From NCBI GenBank assembly GCA_020443425.1, contig JAGRIE010000002.1:162647-226646 (forward strand): a DNA stretch of 64,000 nt, given 5' to 3'. Both the position numbers and the translations under genes were made by a program. A model generated the notes under the pieces. The model was not told the DNA's origin and did not search any database. It was given only the letters and a program-made list of their open reading frames with translations. This DNA is from Halioglobus sp. (GTDB lineage Bacteria; Pseudomonadota; Gammaproteobacteria; Pseudomonadales; Halieaceae). Shown one piece after another: positions 17,694-25,889 of the stretch (the stretch's first letter is position 1; the number at the start of each line of letters is the position of its first letter).

Positions 17694-18379
17694 CGGCTTG
17701 CGACGTGATGGTGATAGAGGACGAGCCCAAGATCGCGTAGCTGCTGGTCGACTACCTGCAGCGCGACGGGTTCGAGGTCACGGTGCTGGGCGACGGCAGG
17801 CATGCGGTGGAAATGATCAGGGAGCGCGAGCCCGGTTTTCTCATTCTCGACCTGATGCTGCCGGGAAAGGACGGCCTCACCATCTGCCGGGAGGTGCGGC
17901 AGTTCTCAACCGTGCCGATCATGATGTTGACCGCGAAAGTGGATGAAATCGATCGCCTGATCGGTCTCGAACTGGGCGCGGATGATTATGTCTGCAAGCC
18001 TTTCAGCCCGCGTGAGGTCGTCGCCCGAATCCGCACGATACAGCGCCGCCTGCAGCAGCAATACCGGCAGCCCACAGCGGGCAGTGAGCTGAGGTACCGC
18101 GATATCACGCTGGCGCTGGAAAAGTACCAGTGCAGCGTAGAGGGGCAGCGCATTGAACTGACCCCCGTCGAGTTCAAGATGCTGCGTGGTTTCGTGTCGC
18201 AGCCCGGGCGTGTTTTCTCCCGCGATCAGCTGATGGATATGGCGTATACCGATGAGCGTGTGGTCAGTGATCGCACCATCGATACCCACGTTAAAAACCT
18301 GCGCCGGAAACTGTCGCGTTCCGGCACCGAGGAGGCGCAGATCCAATCTATCTACGGCGTCGGCTACAAGCTTGAGTAA
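17690..18379 (+). pseudogene. BaeR-like response regulator interrupted by an in-frame TAG at codon 17
   Basis: From the ATG at 17690 the frame reads MTACDVMVIEDEPKIA, then TAG (17738-17740), then LLVDYLQRDGFEV and on without interruption to 18379: 229 residues in all. It has a receiver domain (phospho-acceptor Asp54 in LILDLMLPGKDG, switch TAK, and CKPFSPREVVAR) and an OmpR-type winged-helix DNA-binding domain (VVSDRTIDTHVKNLRRKL). In E. coli BaeR the aligned stretch is EDEPKLGQLL, so the stop replaces Gln (CAG to TAG, one transition). A restart at GTG 17783 would lose beta-1 and the acidic-pocket Glu10/Asp11, giving a probably unphosphorylatable protein. Otherwise the gene is intact, so the lesion is recent, or it is a sequence error. 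Confidence 0.85.
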
Positions 18380-18395
18380 ATACGCTTTACATTTA

Positions 18396-18491
18396 TTGAC
18401 ACTATCCTGCAATTCTTCACCTTTTCTCCGTATCAACTCCTTGCTCAATCACTAACCTGTAACTGTTCCACTTACCAACAAGGAGAGCCGT
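18396..18491 (+). promoter_or_regulatory. Possible promoter/leader region upstream of the small exported proteins
   Basis: The 112-base gap after the regulator gene is AT-richer than its surroundings and holds a perfect TTGACA at 18396-18401. No convincing -10 hexamer lies 17 bases downstream. An AAGGAGAG ribosome site precedes the ATG at 18492. A BaeR-type operator here would be logical, but I could not recognise one. Confidence 0.3.
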
Positions 18492-18776
18492 ATGACAGTC
18501 AGCAATATCGTTCGCGGAGTGACGCGATCATTCATTATCGTCAGCTACCTGACCTACCAGGTTGCCAATGCCCAGCCCTCCCAGCAGGGAGGCGACAGAC
18601 GCGGTCCGCCGCCGGAAGCCATAGAGGCCTGTGCAGACCAGTCCGAGGGCGCGGCGTGTTCGTTTTCAGGTCGGCGCGGCGACGTCACCGGTACCTGTAT
18701 CACCCTGCCGCAGGAAGATGAAGGCCTGGCTTGTGCGCCCGAAGGAGGGCCCCCTGGTGGCGACCGTGATCAGTAG
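18492..18776 (+). CDS. Small exported Cys-rich protein downstream of the BaeSR-like system
   Basis: 94 residues with an N-terminal signal-like segment (ITRSFIIVSYLTYQVANA-like; mature part begins near QPSQQGG). The mature protein has spaced cysteines in EACADQSEGAACSFSGRRGD, GTCITLP and LACAPEG, a small-protein pattern often seen next to envelope two-component systems. The ATG has a strong AAGGAGAG six bases upstream. The gene overlaps the following gene by 20 bases, so they are probably one unit. Function is unknown; periplasmic location and regulation by the neighbouring kinase/regulator are inferences. Confidence 0.65.
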   Translation: MTVSNIVRGVTRSFIIVSYLTYQVANAQPSQQGGDRRGPPPEAIEACADQSEGAACSFSGRRGDVTGTCITLPQEDEGLACAPEGGPPGGDRDQ

Positions 18777-19395
18777 GCCTGTTCGCAGCGTGCGTACGAC
18801 GACAGCGGTCGCCGTGGCGATCCTGTTGCTGCTGGCCGCGCCTGCGGTGTTGGCGGCGGGGCCTCCCGGTACGCAGGGCCCGCACGGCCGCTATCCCGCT
18901 GTCGGGGAACAGGTGAAAGCGCTGCCCCCCGGGCATCGGCAGGTGAACGTCGGGCCGCAGAGCTACCGCTATGCCAACGGCAGCTTCTACCGGCCCGGCC
19001 CCGGCGGTGCCTATGTGGTGGTGCAGGCTCCCATCGGGGCGCAGGTGAATGTGCTGGCGCCTGGTTCTATCAGTTTCGGGATTGCTGGTGGGCGGTATTT
19101 CTATGCCAACTTCACCTACTACATCCAGAACGAGGATCGCACCGCCTACGTGGTGGTTGAGAAACCGGAGGGAGCGGAGGCAGCGGTAGCCGCCGCCACC
19201 GCGGAGGTCTTCGTCTACCCCGGCAAGGGGCAGAGCGCCGAGCAGCAGGACCGGGATCGCTACGAGTGCTATCGCTGGGCGGTGGCGCAGACAGGGTATG
19301 ATCCGGTCGCGGTAAGCGCCGATGCGGACAGCGCCCGCAACTACCAGCGGGCAAACGCCGCCTGTCTTGAAGGGCGGGGTTACACGGTGCGCTGA
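18757..19395 (+). CDS. Exported DUF6515-like protein
   Basis: 212 residues from a GTG at 18757 that has AAGGAGGG seven bases upstream; earlier in-frame starts lie deep in the previous gene. A signal peptide (TTAVAVAILLLLAAPAVLAA) precedes a mature domain with PPGHRQVNVGPQSYRYANG, YRPGPGGAYVVVQAPIGAQV and a second Tyr/Val-rich block (RTAYVVVEKPEGAE), typical of DUF6515-type envelope proteins. The C-terminal part (YECYRWAVAQTGYDP...ANAACLEGRGYTVR) looks like the glycine-zipper-associated 'YxCYxWAxxQTGxDP' tail found in many small periplasmic proteins. It is probably envelope-associated and coexpressed with the preceding small protein. Confidence 0.7.
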   Translation: MATVISRPVRSVRTTTAVAVAILLLLAAPAVLAAGPPGTQGPHGRYPAVGEQVKALPPGHRQVNVGPQSYRYANGSFYRPGPGGAYVVVQAPIGAQVNVLAPGSISFGIAGGRYFYANFTYYIQNEDRTAYVVVEKPEGAEAAVAAATAEVFVYPGKGQSAEQQDRDRYECYRWAVAQTGYDPVAVSADADSARNYQRANAACLEGRGYTVR

Positions 19396-19404
19396 GGCGC
19401 GCGC

Positions 19405-21078
19405 TCAATCATTGTGTGACAGCGTGCCCCGGTGGCGTTCGACGCGCAGGGAGTCCGGTTTCAGCGGCCGTTCCAGCGCTTGCAACATCGCCGGATCGCG
19501 CTGGTAGGGGTCACTTTTAAAATCGACGGTGCCGTCCTCCTGTACCTGCACTGTCCAGTACACGAGATAGATCGGCACAGACTCCCGCAGCGACACGCGC
19601 CGGGTCTTCTGCTGATCGATCACGCTGGCAATTGCGGCCTGGTCCCAGGCCGGGTCGTCCAGCAGCAACTCCGCCAGTTCCATGATTTCTTCCACGCGGA
19701 TACAGCCGGAACTGAAGGTGCGCTCGCTGCGGCGGAACAGCTCCCTGCTGGGGGTGTCGTGCAGATAGACCATATGCTCATTGGGGAACATGACCTTGAG
19801 CCTGCCCAGTGCATTCTTGGGCCCGGGACGCTGGCGCAGGATGTAGGGGAAACCCTGTTGCGGGTAGAGTTGCCAGTTCACGGTCGCCGGGTCCACCTCG
19901 CGGCCATCCCTGGTCAACACCTGCATGTTTTTGGTTTGCAGGTAGCCGGGGTCGCGTTTGATCGCGGGCAGGGTATCCTTGGCGAGAATGGTGGGCGGCA
20001 CGGTCCAGGTCGGGTTGAACTCGATGTAGGTGATGCGATCGCGAAACGTCGGCGTGCTGCGGTAGGGTGTCCCGACCTGCGCCCGGCTGCGCAGCAGGCG
20101 CTTGCCGTCGCGAAACAGCGATACCTCATAACCGGCGATATCGACCACCACCGCGGTGTCCGGTATGTCCTGCAGCATGCGCGCGCGCTCCAGGTTGACA
20201 CGGATCTGCCCGATACGCTGCTCGACGGGCACGTTCAATGCCGCCAGGGTCTGCTTGCCGACCACGCCGTCGTCATCGAGGTGATGGCGGCGCTGGAACT
20301 GCTGTGTGGCTGCCTTGAGGGTGGCATCGAAATAGGCGGGATCGGCGGCACTGTCGTCAGCCAGTGCACCGTCGACCAGCAGGCGATGGCGCAACTGTAT
20401 CACGCGCGGCCCCGAATCGCCGGGGTGCAGGGTTGGGCCGGGGTCCACCGAGGGCCATCCGCCCGCGGCGGCAATGGCGCGGTACTGGGCCAGGGCGGTC
20501 ACCAGCCGTTGGTAGAGCGGATCGGAAGGCTTGAGCTGCTGCAGCCCGGCGAGGATACCGCCCTGGCTGACCACTTTCCGGGACCACTGCACCGGGTCTG
20601 TCTGTGGCAGCTTGCGGTCAAAATTCCACGAGGCGACGTGTTCCTTCGGGTCAACCTTGCCGAAGGCGTAGTGGTAGGTCAGGCGCACCAGGCTGTCAGT
20701 GAGTAGCAGGTCCCGCGACGCGGCGTCGAGGGACAGGGTGCCGTGCAGCAGGCCGTCGACCTGCTGCTGGTGATAATCAGCGGGGTTCATGCCCTCGCGC
20801 TCGGCCTCATCGATGGCGGCCGACAGTTCGTTCAGTGCCAGCGGGTTGGTCCAGGCAACGGCGTAGGCGTTGTCCCGGTAAAAGGCCTGGGTGACAGAGA
20901 GGTCGTAGACCGTTTCACCCGCGATCTGGATCTGGCCCTGGCTGCTGAGCTGGTGCAGCAGCTCCTGCAGTGACGTCTGTGCGAAGCCGGGCAAAGGCAG
21001 CAGCAACAGGCTGCACAGGCACAGCATATGCGCCAGCCTGACCACCGGAGTGAATTGTTGGTGCGCGGTTTTAGTCAA
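19405..21078 (-). CDS. L,D-transpeptidase (YcbB/LdtD-like)
   Basis: Periplasmic peptidoglycan cross-linking enzyme, 557 residues. After a signal peptide (LAHMLCLCSLLLLPLPGFAQ) comes a scaffold domain, then a peptidoglycan-binding helix bundle (LHPGDSGPRVIQLRHRLLVD and DDDGVVGKQTLAALN). The YkuD catalytic domain contains HDTPSRELF and the active-site SSGCIRVEE, where Cys forms the acyl-enzyme. This domain order matches YcbB-type enzymes that make 3-3 cross-links; the 557-residue length is slightly below E. coli LdtD. It may contribute to envelope-stress tolerance, which fits its position facing the BaeSR-like locus, but no shared operator was seen. Confidence 0.92.
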   Translation of the reverse strand: MTKTAHQQFTPVVRLAHMLCLCSLLLLPLPGFAQTSLQELLHQLSSQGQIQIAGETVYDLSVTQAFYRDNAYAVAWTNPLALNELSAAIDEAEREGMNPADYHQQQVDGLLHGTLSLDAASRDLLLTDSLVRLTYHYAFGKVDPKEHVASWNFDRKLPQTDPVQWSRKVVSQGGILAGLQQLKPSDPLYQRLVTALAQYRAIAAAGGWPSVDPGPTLHPGDSGPRVIQLRHRLLVDGALADDSAADPAYFDATLKAATQQFQRRHHLDDDGVVGKQTLAALNVPVEQRIGQIRVNLERARMLQDIPDTAVVVDIAGYEVSLFRDGKRLLRSRAQVGTPYRSTPTFRDRITYIEFNPTWTVPPTILAKDTLPAIKRDPGYLQTKNMQVLTRDGREVDPATVNWQLYPQQGFPYILRQRPGPKNALGRLKVMFPNEHMVYLHDTPSRELFRRSERTFSSGCIRVEEIMELAELLLDDPAWDQAAIASVIDQQKTRRVSLRESVPIYLVYWTVQVQEDGTVDFKSDPYQRDPAMLQALERPLKPDSLRVERHRGTLSHND

Positions 21079-21212
21079 GGTGCCCCTTCAGGAGTAACAG
21101 TGTATGGGGACCGCATCCCCTGTGCGACGGTATCCCCTGAACCCGCATAGACTAACGCCCCGCTCTCGCGCTTGCCACCTCGGGTGTCGGGGAAAAATAC
21201 AGCCGGCAAGTG

Positions 21213-22691
21213 CTAGACAAATGTCTGCTCGTAGAAGTTACCGTGAAATCCGAAGGGCACATGGTGGGTGAGCGGGACTACAGCCAGTTCCCGCTGCATG
21301 TCAGCGGCGTCGACGATGACGATTTCACTCTTTTTTCGGGTGTGATTGTAGACAATGGATACCAGGTAGCCGTCATCCTCAGCGGCGCCGCCCGCCCGCG
21401 GGATAAAGTTCGGCTCGGCGGTGAATCGCCCCTCACCGAAATCGTGCAGTTTCAGTTCGCCGGTGCGGTGATCGACCTTCTGGAAGGCGTTGAAGCTGTA
21501 GGGCGTGCCGTTCTCAACAATGGTGGCCAGCCAGGTGTAGCGGTTGTCGCGGCCGGTGTGCTGCGAGTTCCAGGCCGGGAACTCGCCTGCAAGCGCACCC
21601 TCTACCGGGCTCTTTCGGCTCGCGCCGGTGGCGAGATTGAGGCTGAGGCGGTAGAACCTGGCGCCGTCGGCGAGAAACTGGAAGTCATCGCCGCGCTCCA
21701 TGAACACATCGGAGAGGCCGCCCATGACATCCATGGTATCCAGGCACAGGGCATCAATGGACAACTCGTCGCCCTGCTGCCGGGCGTTGCCCAGATGGAA
21801 GCCGAAGAAACAGTCGAACTGGAATTCCCTGACGATGCGGGCCGTTGCCAACTCCACGACAAGCACTTTGGTATTCCTGCTGGCGTCGTACTCGATGGCC
21901 TCAAACACGCTGCGCAAGCCCAGCAGGAACTTGAACGGCGAGCGCATGAAGGCGGGGCAGAGAATGAAAATGGCGTAGCGGTCAGTGATCGCAAAATCGT
22001 GGCACATCGAATAGTCGCCCACATACTGCGAGGTATTGGCCACCATCGCGCCGTCCGGGCCGACTTTGTACAGGTGCAGTTTCGGCTTCGGTACGCCGAA
22101 CACGCCGAAGTTGTACAGTTCCCCTGAATGTGGGTCCACCCGCGGATGGGCGCTGAACGGCTGCAGGGTAGAGAGGCCGCCGTTGTAGGTGTATTCACCC
22201 ACGGTTTGCAGTGTGGCAGGGTCCAGCTCCCAGGGTTTGCCACCCTCCCACAGCGCCAACAGCCTGCCGCCGTGCAGTATCACATTGGTATTGGCGGCAT
22301 TGCCCGGTGCGCGGAACATGTTTTTCAGTGGGCCGCCGGGAATCTGTGTGCCCACCCCGCGGTACAGGATCTTTTGCGCGGCCGTCTCGTCGATGTATTT
22401 GGGTGTGCGGACATAGCGGTTTTTATAGTGCACGCGGCCACCGGTGATGGTCACTGCGCTGATCATGCCGTCGCCATCAAACCAGTGGCCGTACTGTTGC
22501 TCGCCGATCCGGTTGCGCCCGGGGCCGTTGTAGAACAGGGTGCCTTCCAGCCCGGCGGGTATTTCCCCGGTGATCTGGTCGGCATCAATCCAGTACGACA
22601 GCTCCTCGAACAGGGTTTCATAGCCGGCCAGTTCGCAACCGGGAAGCCGGCGGGCCCTGTGCGGGAGTTGCGGTTGCAGCGCGACGTTCAT
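21213..22691 (-). CDS. Carotenoid oxygenase-family dioxygenase
   Basis: Non-heme iron dioxygenase of the RPE65/carotenoid-cleavage/lignostilbene-dioxygenase family, 492 residues. The four conserved iron-ligand histidines are visible in context: SAHPRVDP, CHDFAITDRY, FGFHLGNA and, at the C-terminus, FGFHGNFYEQ. The N-terminal TGEIPAGLEGTLFYNGPGR and GHWFDGDGM are family signatures. It cleaves a conjugated double bond in a carotenoid, apocarotenoid or stilbene; the substrate is unknown. There is no signal peptide. A perfect hairpin lies directly before its GGAGGA ribosome site (22703-22723), suggesting operator or RNA-level control. Confidence 0.92.
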   Translation of the reverse strand: MNVALQPQLPHRARRLPGCELAGYETLFEELSYWIDADQITGEIPAGLEGTLFYNGPGRNRIGEQQYGHWFDGDGMISAVTITGGRVHYKNRYVRTPKYIDETAAQKILYRGVGTQIPGGPLKNMFRAPGNAANTNVILHGGRLLALWEGGKPWELDPATLQTVGEYTYNGGLSTLQPFSAHPRVDPHSGELYNFGVFGVPKPKLHLYKVGPDGAMVANTSQYVGDYSMCHDFAITDRYAIFILCPAFMRSPFKFLLGLRSVFEAIEYDASRNTKVLVVELATARIVREFQFDCFFGFHLGNARQQGDELSIDALCLDTMDVMGGLSDVFMERGDDFQFLADGARFYRLSLNLATGASRKSPVEGALAGEFPAWNSQHTGRDNRYTWLATIVENGTPYSFNAFQKVDHRTGELKLHDFGEGRFTAEPNFIPRAGGAAEDDGYLVSIVYNHTRKKSEIVIVDAADMQRELAVVPLTHHVPFGFHGNFYEQTFV

Positions 22692-22702
22692 GTACCATCC
22701 TC

Positions 22703-22723
22703 CGACACCAGGCGCTGGTGTCG
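22703..22723 (-). promoter_or_regulatory. Perfect palindrome/hairpin before the carotenoid oxygenase ribosome site
   Basis: Nine-base arms CGACACCAG and CTGGTGTCG surround a three-base centre. On the gene strand the hairpin is immediately followed by GGAGGA and, a few bases on, the ATG at 22691. It could be a repressor operator or an mRNA hairpin controlling access to the ribosome site. Confidence 0.5.
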
Positions 22724-22826
22724 TATCGGTATTAGATTTATCCGGCTGACGTTACCGCGTTGTATACGGCACTTCAAGCGCGGGATGCGGCACGCGGAGG
22801 GGGGTGGCCGGCTGCCGGCCACCGTG

Positions 22827-23195
22827 TCAGAACGGGATGTCGTTGTCGTCGAAATCGGAAGGTGCAGGGTGGTGTGGCGCAGCGGCCGCATCGTCGTTGC
22901 CAAGGTCGCGCCCGGCGCCCGGGCTGCTGACTTTCCAACCCTGTAAGTTGTTGAAATAGCGGCCGTTATACTCGCGGCCACGTATGTCGAAGCTGACAGT
23001 CACCTCCTGCCCCGGCTGCAGGTTGTCGAGCAGGCTGGCTTTGTCCTGTACGAACTCGAGATTGATCTCCTGCGGGTACCGGCCGTCCTCGACAATGACC
23101 ACCATCTCTCGCTTGGTGAAGCCACTGTCGAATGTCTTCGCTTCCTGGATCAGCTTGATTTTGCCGGTTAGTTCGTATGCCACGCGGTTCTCCAT
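22827..23195 (-). CDS. DUF3127 OB-fold-like protein with SSB-like C-terminal tip
   Basis: 122 residues. The first 85 residues (YELTGKIKLIQEAKTFDSGF, KREMVVIVEDGRYPQEINLE, FDIRGREYNGRYFNNLQGWK) are typical of DUF3127, a family predicted to adopt an OB fold. A disordered Ala/His/Pro linker then leads to a final DFDDNDIPF. This nearly matches the acidic-aromatic tip of single-stranded DNA-binding protein (DFDDDIPF in E. coli), which recruits DNA-repair partners. A role in ssDNA binding or in docking SSB-interacting proteins is inference. It is followed on the same strand by the carotenoid oxygenase but has no functional link to it. Confidence 0.82.
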   Translation of the reverse strand: MENRVAYELTGKIKLIQEAKTFDSGFTKREMVVIVEDGRYPQEINLEFVQDKASLLDNLQPGQEVTVSFDIRGREYNGRYFNNLQGWKVSSPGAGRDLGNDDAAAAPHHPAPSDFDDNDIPF

Positions 23196-23295
23196 TGTGT
23201 CCGTTTGAAATGCCTGTCTGTGCTGCGCCCAAGCGCCTGCGATTCTGCGAGTGATGCTGCCGCGCCGGCCCGTTGCCGCAACGGCGTTGGCTGCG

Positions 23296-23826
23296 CTAGT
23301 GGTGTTTGAAGAGCTTGGCGCCCAGGAACAGTATCAGCACCGCCACCGCAGTGACGATGAAGAGAAACCAGATAAACTCCTCGATGAAGGCGATGCCGGC
23401 GGTGGCGACGGCCAGTGCCAGGCCGATGACCGCAATGCGCCAGTTGCTGTACACCCCGAACAGGTAGCTGCCCAGCGCCAGCAAGACGCCGTTGGTGAGG
23501 CCGATATCGGCATTCGCCATGCGCCCTGAAAAAACGAAATAATGTACCAGTTGGATGGCGAGCAGGACGCCGAGCCAATGCAGTGTGATCGTCACTGCGC
23601 TGGGCAGGTGACCGATGGAGTGCCCGGTGTGCAGCCGGTCCGAGACAAACGCGGTGACAGCGAAGATCAACACCAGCGCAGTCCAGTAGGTGCGGGTGCC
23701 TGTGGCCGAGACGTCGCTGGAGGCGATGGCGAAGAATGCCAGCACCAACAAGGCCAGGCCGACAGTGGCCTCGATCAACAGTCGCCGGGGGAATAACGTA
23801 GTGCGGGGTGTATCAAGCTCGTCCAT
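23296..23826 (-). CDS. Unknown inner-membrane protein, five predicted TM segments
   Basis: 176 residues, strongly hydrophobic, with predicted membrane segments starting near LLIEATVGLALLVLAFFAIA, YWTALVLIFAVTAFV, AVTITLHWLGVLLAIQLVHY, GLTNGVLLALGSYLFGVY and AVIGLALAVATAGIAFIEEF, the last running into a hydrophobic C-terminus that ends KLFKHH. There is no motif I can tie to a function. It lies 100 bases upstream of, and on the same strand as, the DUF3127 gene. Divergent from the DUF6491 lipoprotein. The initiator ATG at 23826 is followed by a short acidic cytoplasmic N-terminus. Confidence 0.7.
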   Translation of the reverse strand: MDELDTPRTTLFPRRLLIEATVGLALLVLAFFAIASSDVSATGTRTYWTALVLIFAVTAFVSDRLHTGHSIGHLPSAVTITLHWLGVLLAIQLVHYFVFSGRMANADIGLTNGVLLALGSYLFGVYSNWRIAVIGLALAVATAGIAFIEEFIWFLFIVTAVAVLILFLGAKLFKHH

Positions 23827-24052
23827 TATCTATCGCTCCTGTGCAGGCCTCCCAGTGTAGGTACTGGAAAACGGGCTGTCCAGACGCGCGCGGCTATGCG
23901 GGCGGGGAAGTGCCTGACGGGCAAAAATTGTGCAGCAATATCAGGGCTGTCTATAATGTCACCGGGCCGGTCGCGCCACTCGCCGATGCCGATGGTCGCC
24001 ACCGTGATGTATCCAGCTGATCCATGTAACTGTGCCGGAGGTTCAAAATACC

Positions 24053-24484
24053 ATGAAGAAAACCCATTACCTGATGGCGCTGATCTGGAGCTATGCTCTC
24101 CTCGCCGGTTGTGCCTCCATGGAGCAGGCCTCCGCTGAACGCGAGAAGCTGGAAACCGAGCCACTGCCGCAGGCGCTGGCCAGTCTGGGTTACGAGATGG
24201 AAGCTCCGGTAGAGCAGGTAACGGACTGGAGTCTCTACAACTGGCAGGCCATCAACCAGAGCGCGCTGATCATCTGGGTGGATGCATTTCACCCCTACCT
24301 GTTTACGCTGCGTGAGCGCTGCCCCGACCTGATGTTTGCCCAGGCTGTGGGTGTGTCAAACACCGGCTCTATCATCAACGCCAATTTTGACGCCATTGTG
24401 GTGCCCAATCCGCCGGGTGGCGGACAGAGCTGCCTTATCGACGCGATCTACCCGCTGAAGAAGACCGGGGAAACCGGCCAGTAG
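24053..24484 (+). CDS. DUF6491-like lipoprotein
   Basis: 143 residues. MKKTHYLMALIWSYALLAGC is a lipoprotein signal with lipobox LAGC. The mature domain contains WSLYNWQAINQSALIIWVDA, YLFTLRERCPDLMFAQAVGV and a C-terminal GQSCLIDAIYPL, matching the DUF6491 pattern of an envelope protein of unknown function with two conserved cysteines. The ATG at 24053 is preferred because it begins at the positively charged signal; GGAGG lies 7-11 bases upstream. Confidence 0.7.
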   Translation: MKKTHYLMALIWSYALLAGCASMEQASAEREKLETEPLPQALASLGYEMEAPVEQVTDWSLYNWQAINQSALIIWVDAFHPYLFTLRERCPDLMFAQAVGVSNTGSIINANFDAIVVPNPPGGGQSCLIDAIYPLKKTGETGQ

Positions 24485-24495
24485 TGCCGCAGTAG

Positions 24496-24654
24496 CTACA
24501 GCGGTAAGGGGGCCTCCTCGTCGGCACTGTGAGCGGTATCGGCGCCCGGCAGTTCCGGCGCCGGGGACGACTTGCTGATCGGCTTGCCGATAGCGTAAAT
24601 CGCTATCGCCGAAAGTATCGAAAGTGTTGCGAACACGATTGTGTGCGTAAGCAT
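24496..24654 (-). CDS. Small single-TM protein (52 residues)
   Basis: MLTHTIVFATLSILSAIAIY followed by AIGKPISKSSPAPELPGADT and an acidic tail ending in PLPL. One N-terminal membrane segment precedes a Pro/Ser/Glu-rich periplasmic or cytoplasmic tail. The ribosome site AGGGGAGG lies seven bases before the ATG, which is the main support for translation. It converges with the DUF6491 lipoprotein (11-bp gap). No homologue is recognised. Confidence 0.55.
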   Translation of the reverse strand: MLTHTIVFATLSILSAIAIYAIGKPISKSSPAPELPGADTAHSADEEAPLPL

Positions 24655-24867
24655 GATCAAACCTCCCCTATCGTTTGGTTTGAGATGCCAGTGAAGCAGT
24701 TGGGTCTAGAATAGACATACTAAATACTTGTGAAGTACGTCGGGTTGAAACAGGATTTATTGAGTAAAGCCTTATAGATCAATCAGTTATATGGACTCTC
24801 TGCGCAGTCACGCGATGTAAATAATGCCGTATGCGGCACTGTGGCAGCCGGGAGGGGGAGTAGAGCG
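24655..24867. other. AT-rich divergent intergenic region
   Basis: About 210 bases between the small membrane protein and the alcohol dehydrogenase, clearly AT-richer than its surroundings. It should hold promoters for both genes, but no pair of -35/-10 hexamers is strong enough to call, and there is no palindrome of note. Confidence 0.4.
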
Positions 24868-25851
24868 ATGAAGGCCATGGTACTGGAGTCAGCCAACACG
24901 AGGCTGCAATTGCGTGAAGTTGCGGTGCCGGACCCGGGTGCCGGTGAATTGCTGTTGCAGGTAAAGGCCTGTGGTATCTGTCGTACCGACCTGCATGTGC
25001 TGGACGGTGATCTGACAGCGCCGAGCCTGCCGCTGATCCCGGGTCACCAGATTATCGGCGAAGTGATCGGCATCGGTGAGCAGGTCACCGGTTTCGCAAT
25101 CGGGCAGCGGGTCGGCGTACCCTGGCTGGGCGGCAGTTGCGGGTACTGTTGGTACTGCAGTCACCACCGCGAGAATCTCTGCGATGAAGCGCGCTACACC
25201 GGCTACCAGATCAACGGCGGCTTTGCCGAGTATACCGTTGCCGACGCCGCCTACTGTTTCCCGATTCCGGCACAGTACAGCGATCAGCAGGCCGCACCGC
25301 TGTTGTGTGCCGGGCTGATCGGGTATCGCGCCTACCGTATGCTGGGCGCCTGCGAAACCATCGGCCTTTACGGTTTTGGCGCGGCAGCCCATATCCTGAT
25401 CCAGGTGGCGCGGCACCATCGGCAGGCGGTGTATGCCTTCACCCGCGAGGGAGATAGTGAAGCGCAGGCGTTCGCACGACAGCTGGGGGCCTGCTGGGCG
25501 GGCGACTCGCTGCAGGTGGCCCCGGTGCCACTGGACGGGGCCATTATTTTTGCACCGGCCGGTGAGCTGGTGCCGCAGGCCCTGCGGTCAGTGCGCAAGG
25601 GCGGGCGAGTGGTCTGCGCCGGGATTCACATGTCCGACATCCCCTCATTTCCCTACGATATTCTCTGGGGTGAGCGCGAGCTGTGCTCGGTGGCAAACCT
25701 GACCCGGATCGATGGCGAGGAGTTCCTGCCGCTGGCGGCGGCCATCCCGGTGCAGACCACGGTGCATGTCTACCCGCTGGAACAGGCCAATGAAGCGCTG
25801 GAGGATCTGCGCCAGGGGCGCTTCACCGGCGCTGCGGTACTGGTGCCCTGA
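24868..25851 (+). CDS. Zinc-dependent alcohol dehydrogenase (AdhA-type MDR)
   Basis: Medium-chain dehydrogenase, 327 residues, that interconverts alcohols and aldehydes with NAD(P). The catalytic zinc site includes CGICRTDLHV and GHQIIGEV. The structural zinc site is the four-cysteine loop CGYCWYCSHHRENLC. The nucleotide-binding GLYGFGAAAHIL is the Rossmann glycine motif. QINGGFAEY and the overall pattern match the AdhA 'zinc-binding alcohol dehydrogenase' subgroup. The ATG at 24868 has GGGAGGGGGAG upstream; an in-frame GTG at 24841 precedes this site and is rejected. Confidence 0.9.
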   Translation: MKAMVLESANTRLQLREVAVPDPGAGELLLQVKACGICRTDLHVLDGDLTAPSLPLIPGHQIIGEVIGIGEQVTGFAIGQRVGVPWLGGSCGYCWYCSHHRENLCDEARYTGYQINGGFAEYTVADAAYCFPIPAQYSDQQAAPLLCAGLIGYRAYRMLGACETIGLYGFGAAAHILIQVARHHRQAVYAFTREGDSEAQAFARQLGACWAGDSLQVAPVPLDGAIIFAPAGELVPQALRSVRKGGRVVCAGIHMSDIPSFPYDILWGERELCSVANLTRIDGEEFLPLAAAIPVQTTVHVYPLEQANEALEDLRQGRFTGAAVLVP

Positions 25852-25889
25852 GCCTTATCATCCCGGGGCCCGGCCGCAGTCGGCCAGTG

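Noticed and set aside
24529-24714. 61-codon + strand frame after the DUF6491 lipoprotein
   Set aside because: No ribosome site, very Arg-rich, and lies opposite the better-supported small membrane protein at 24496-24654.
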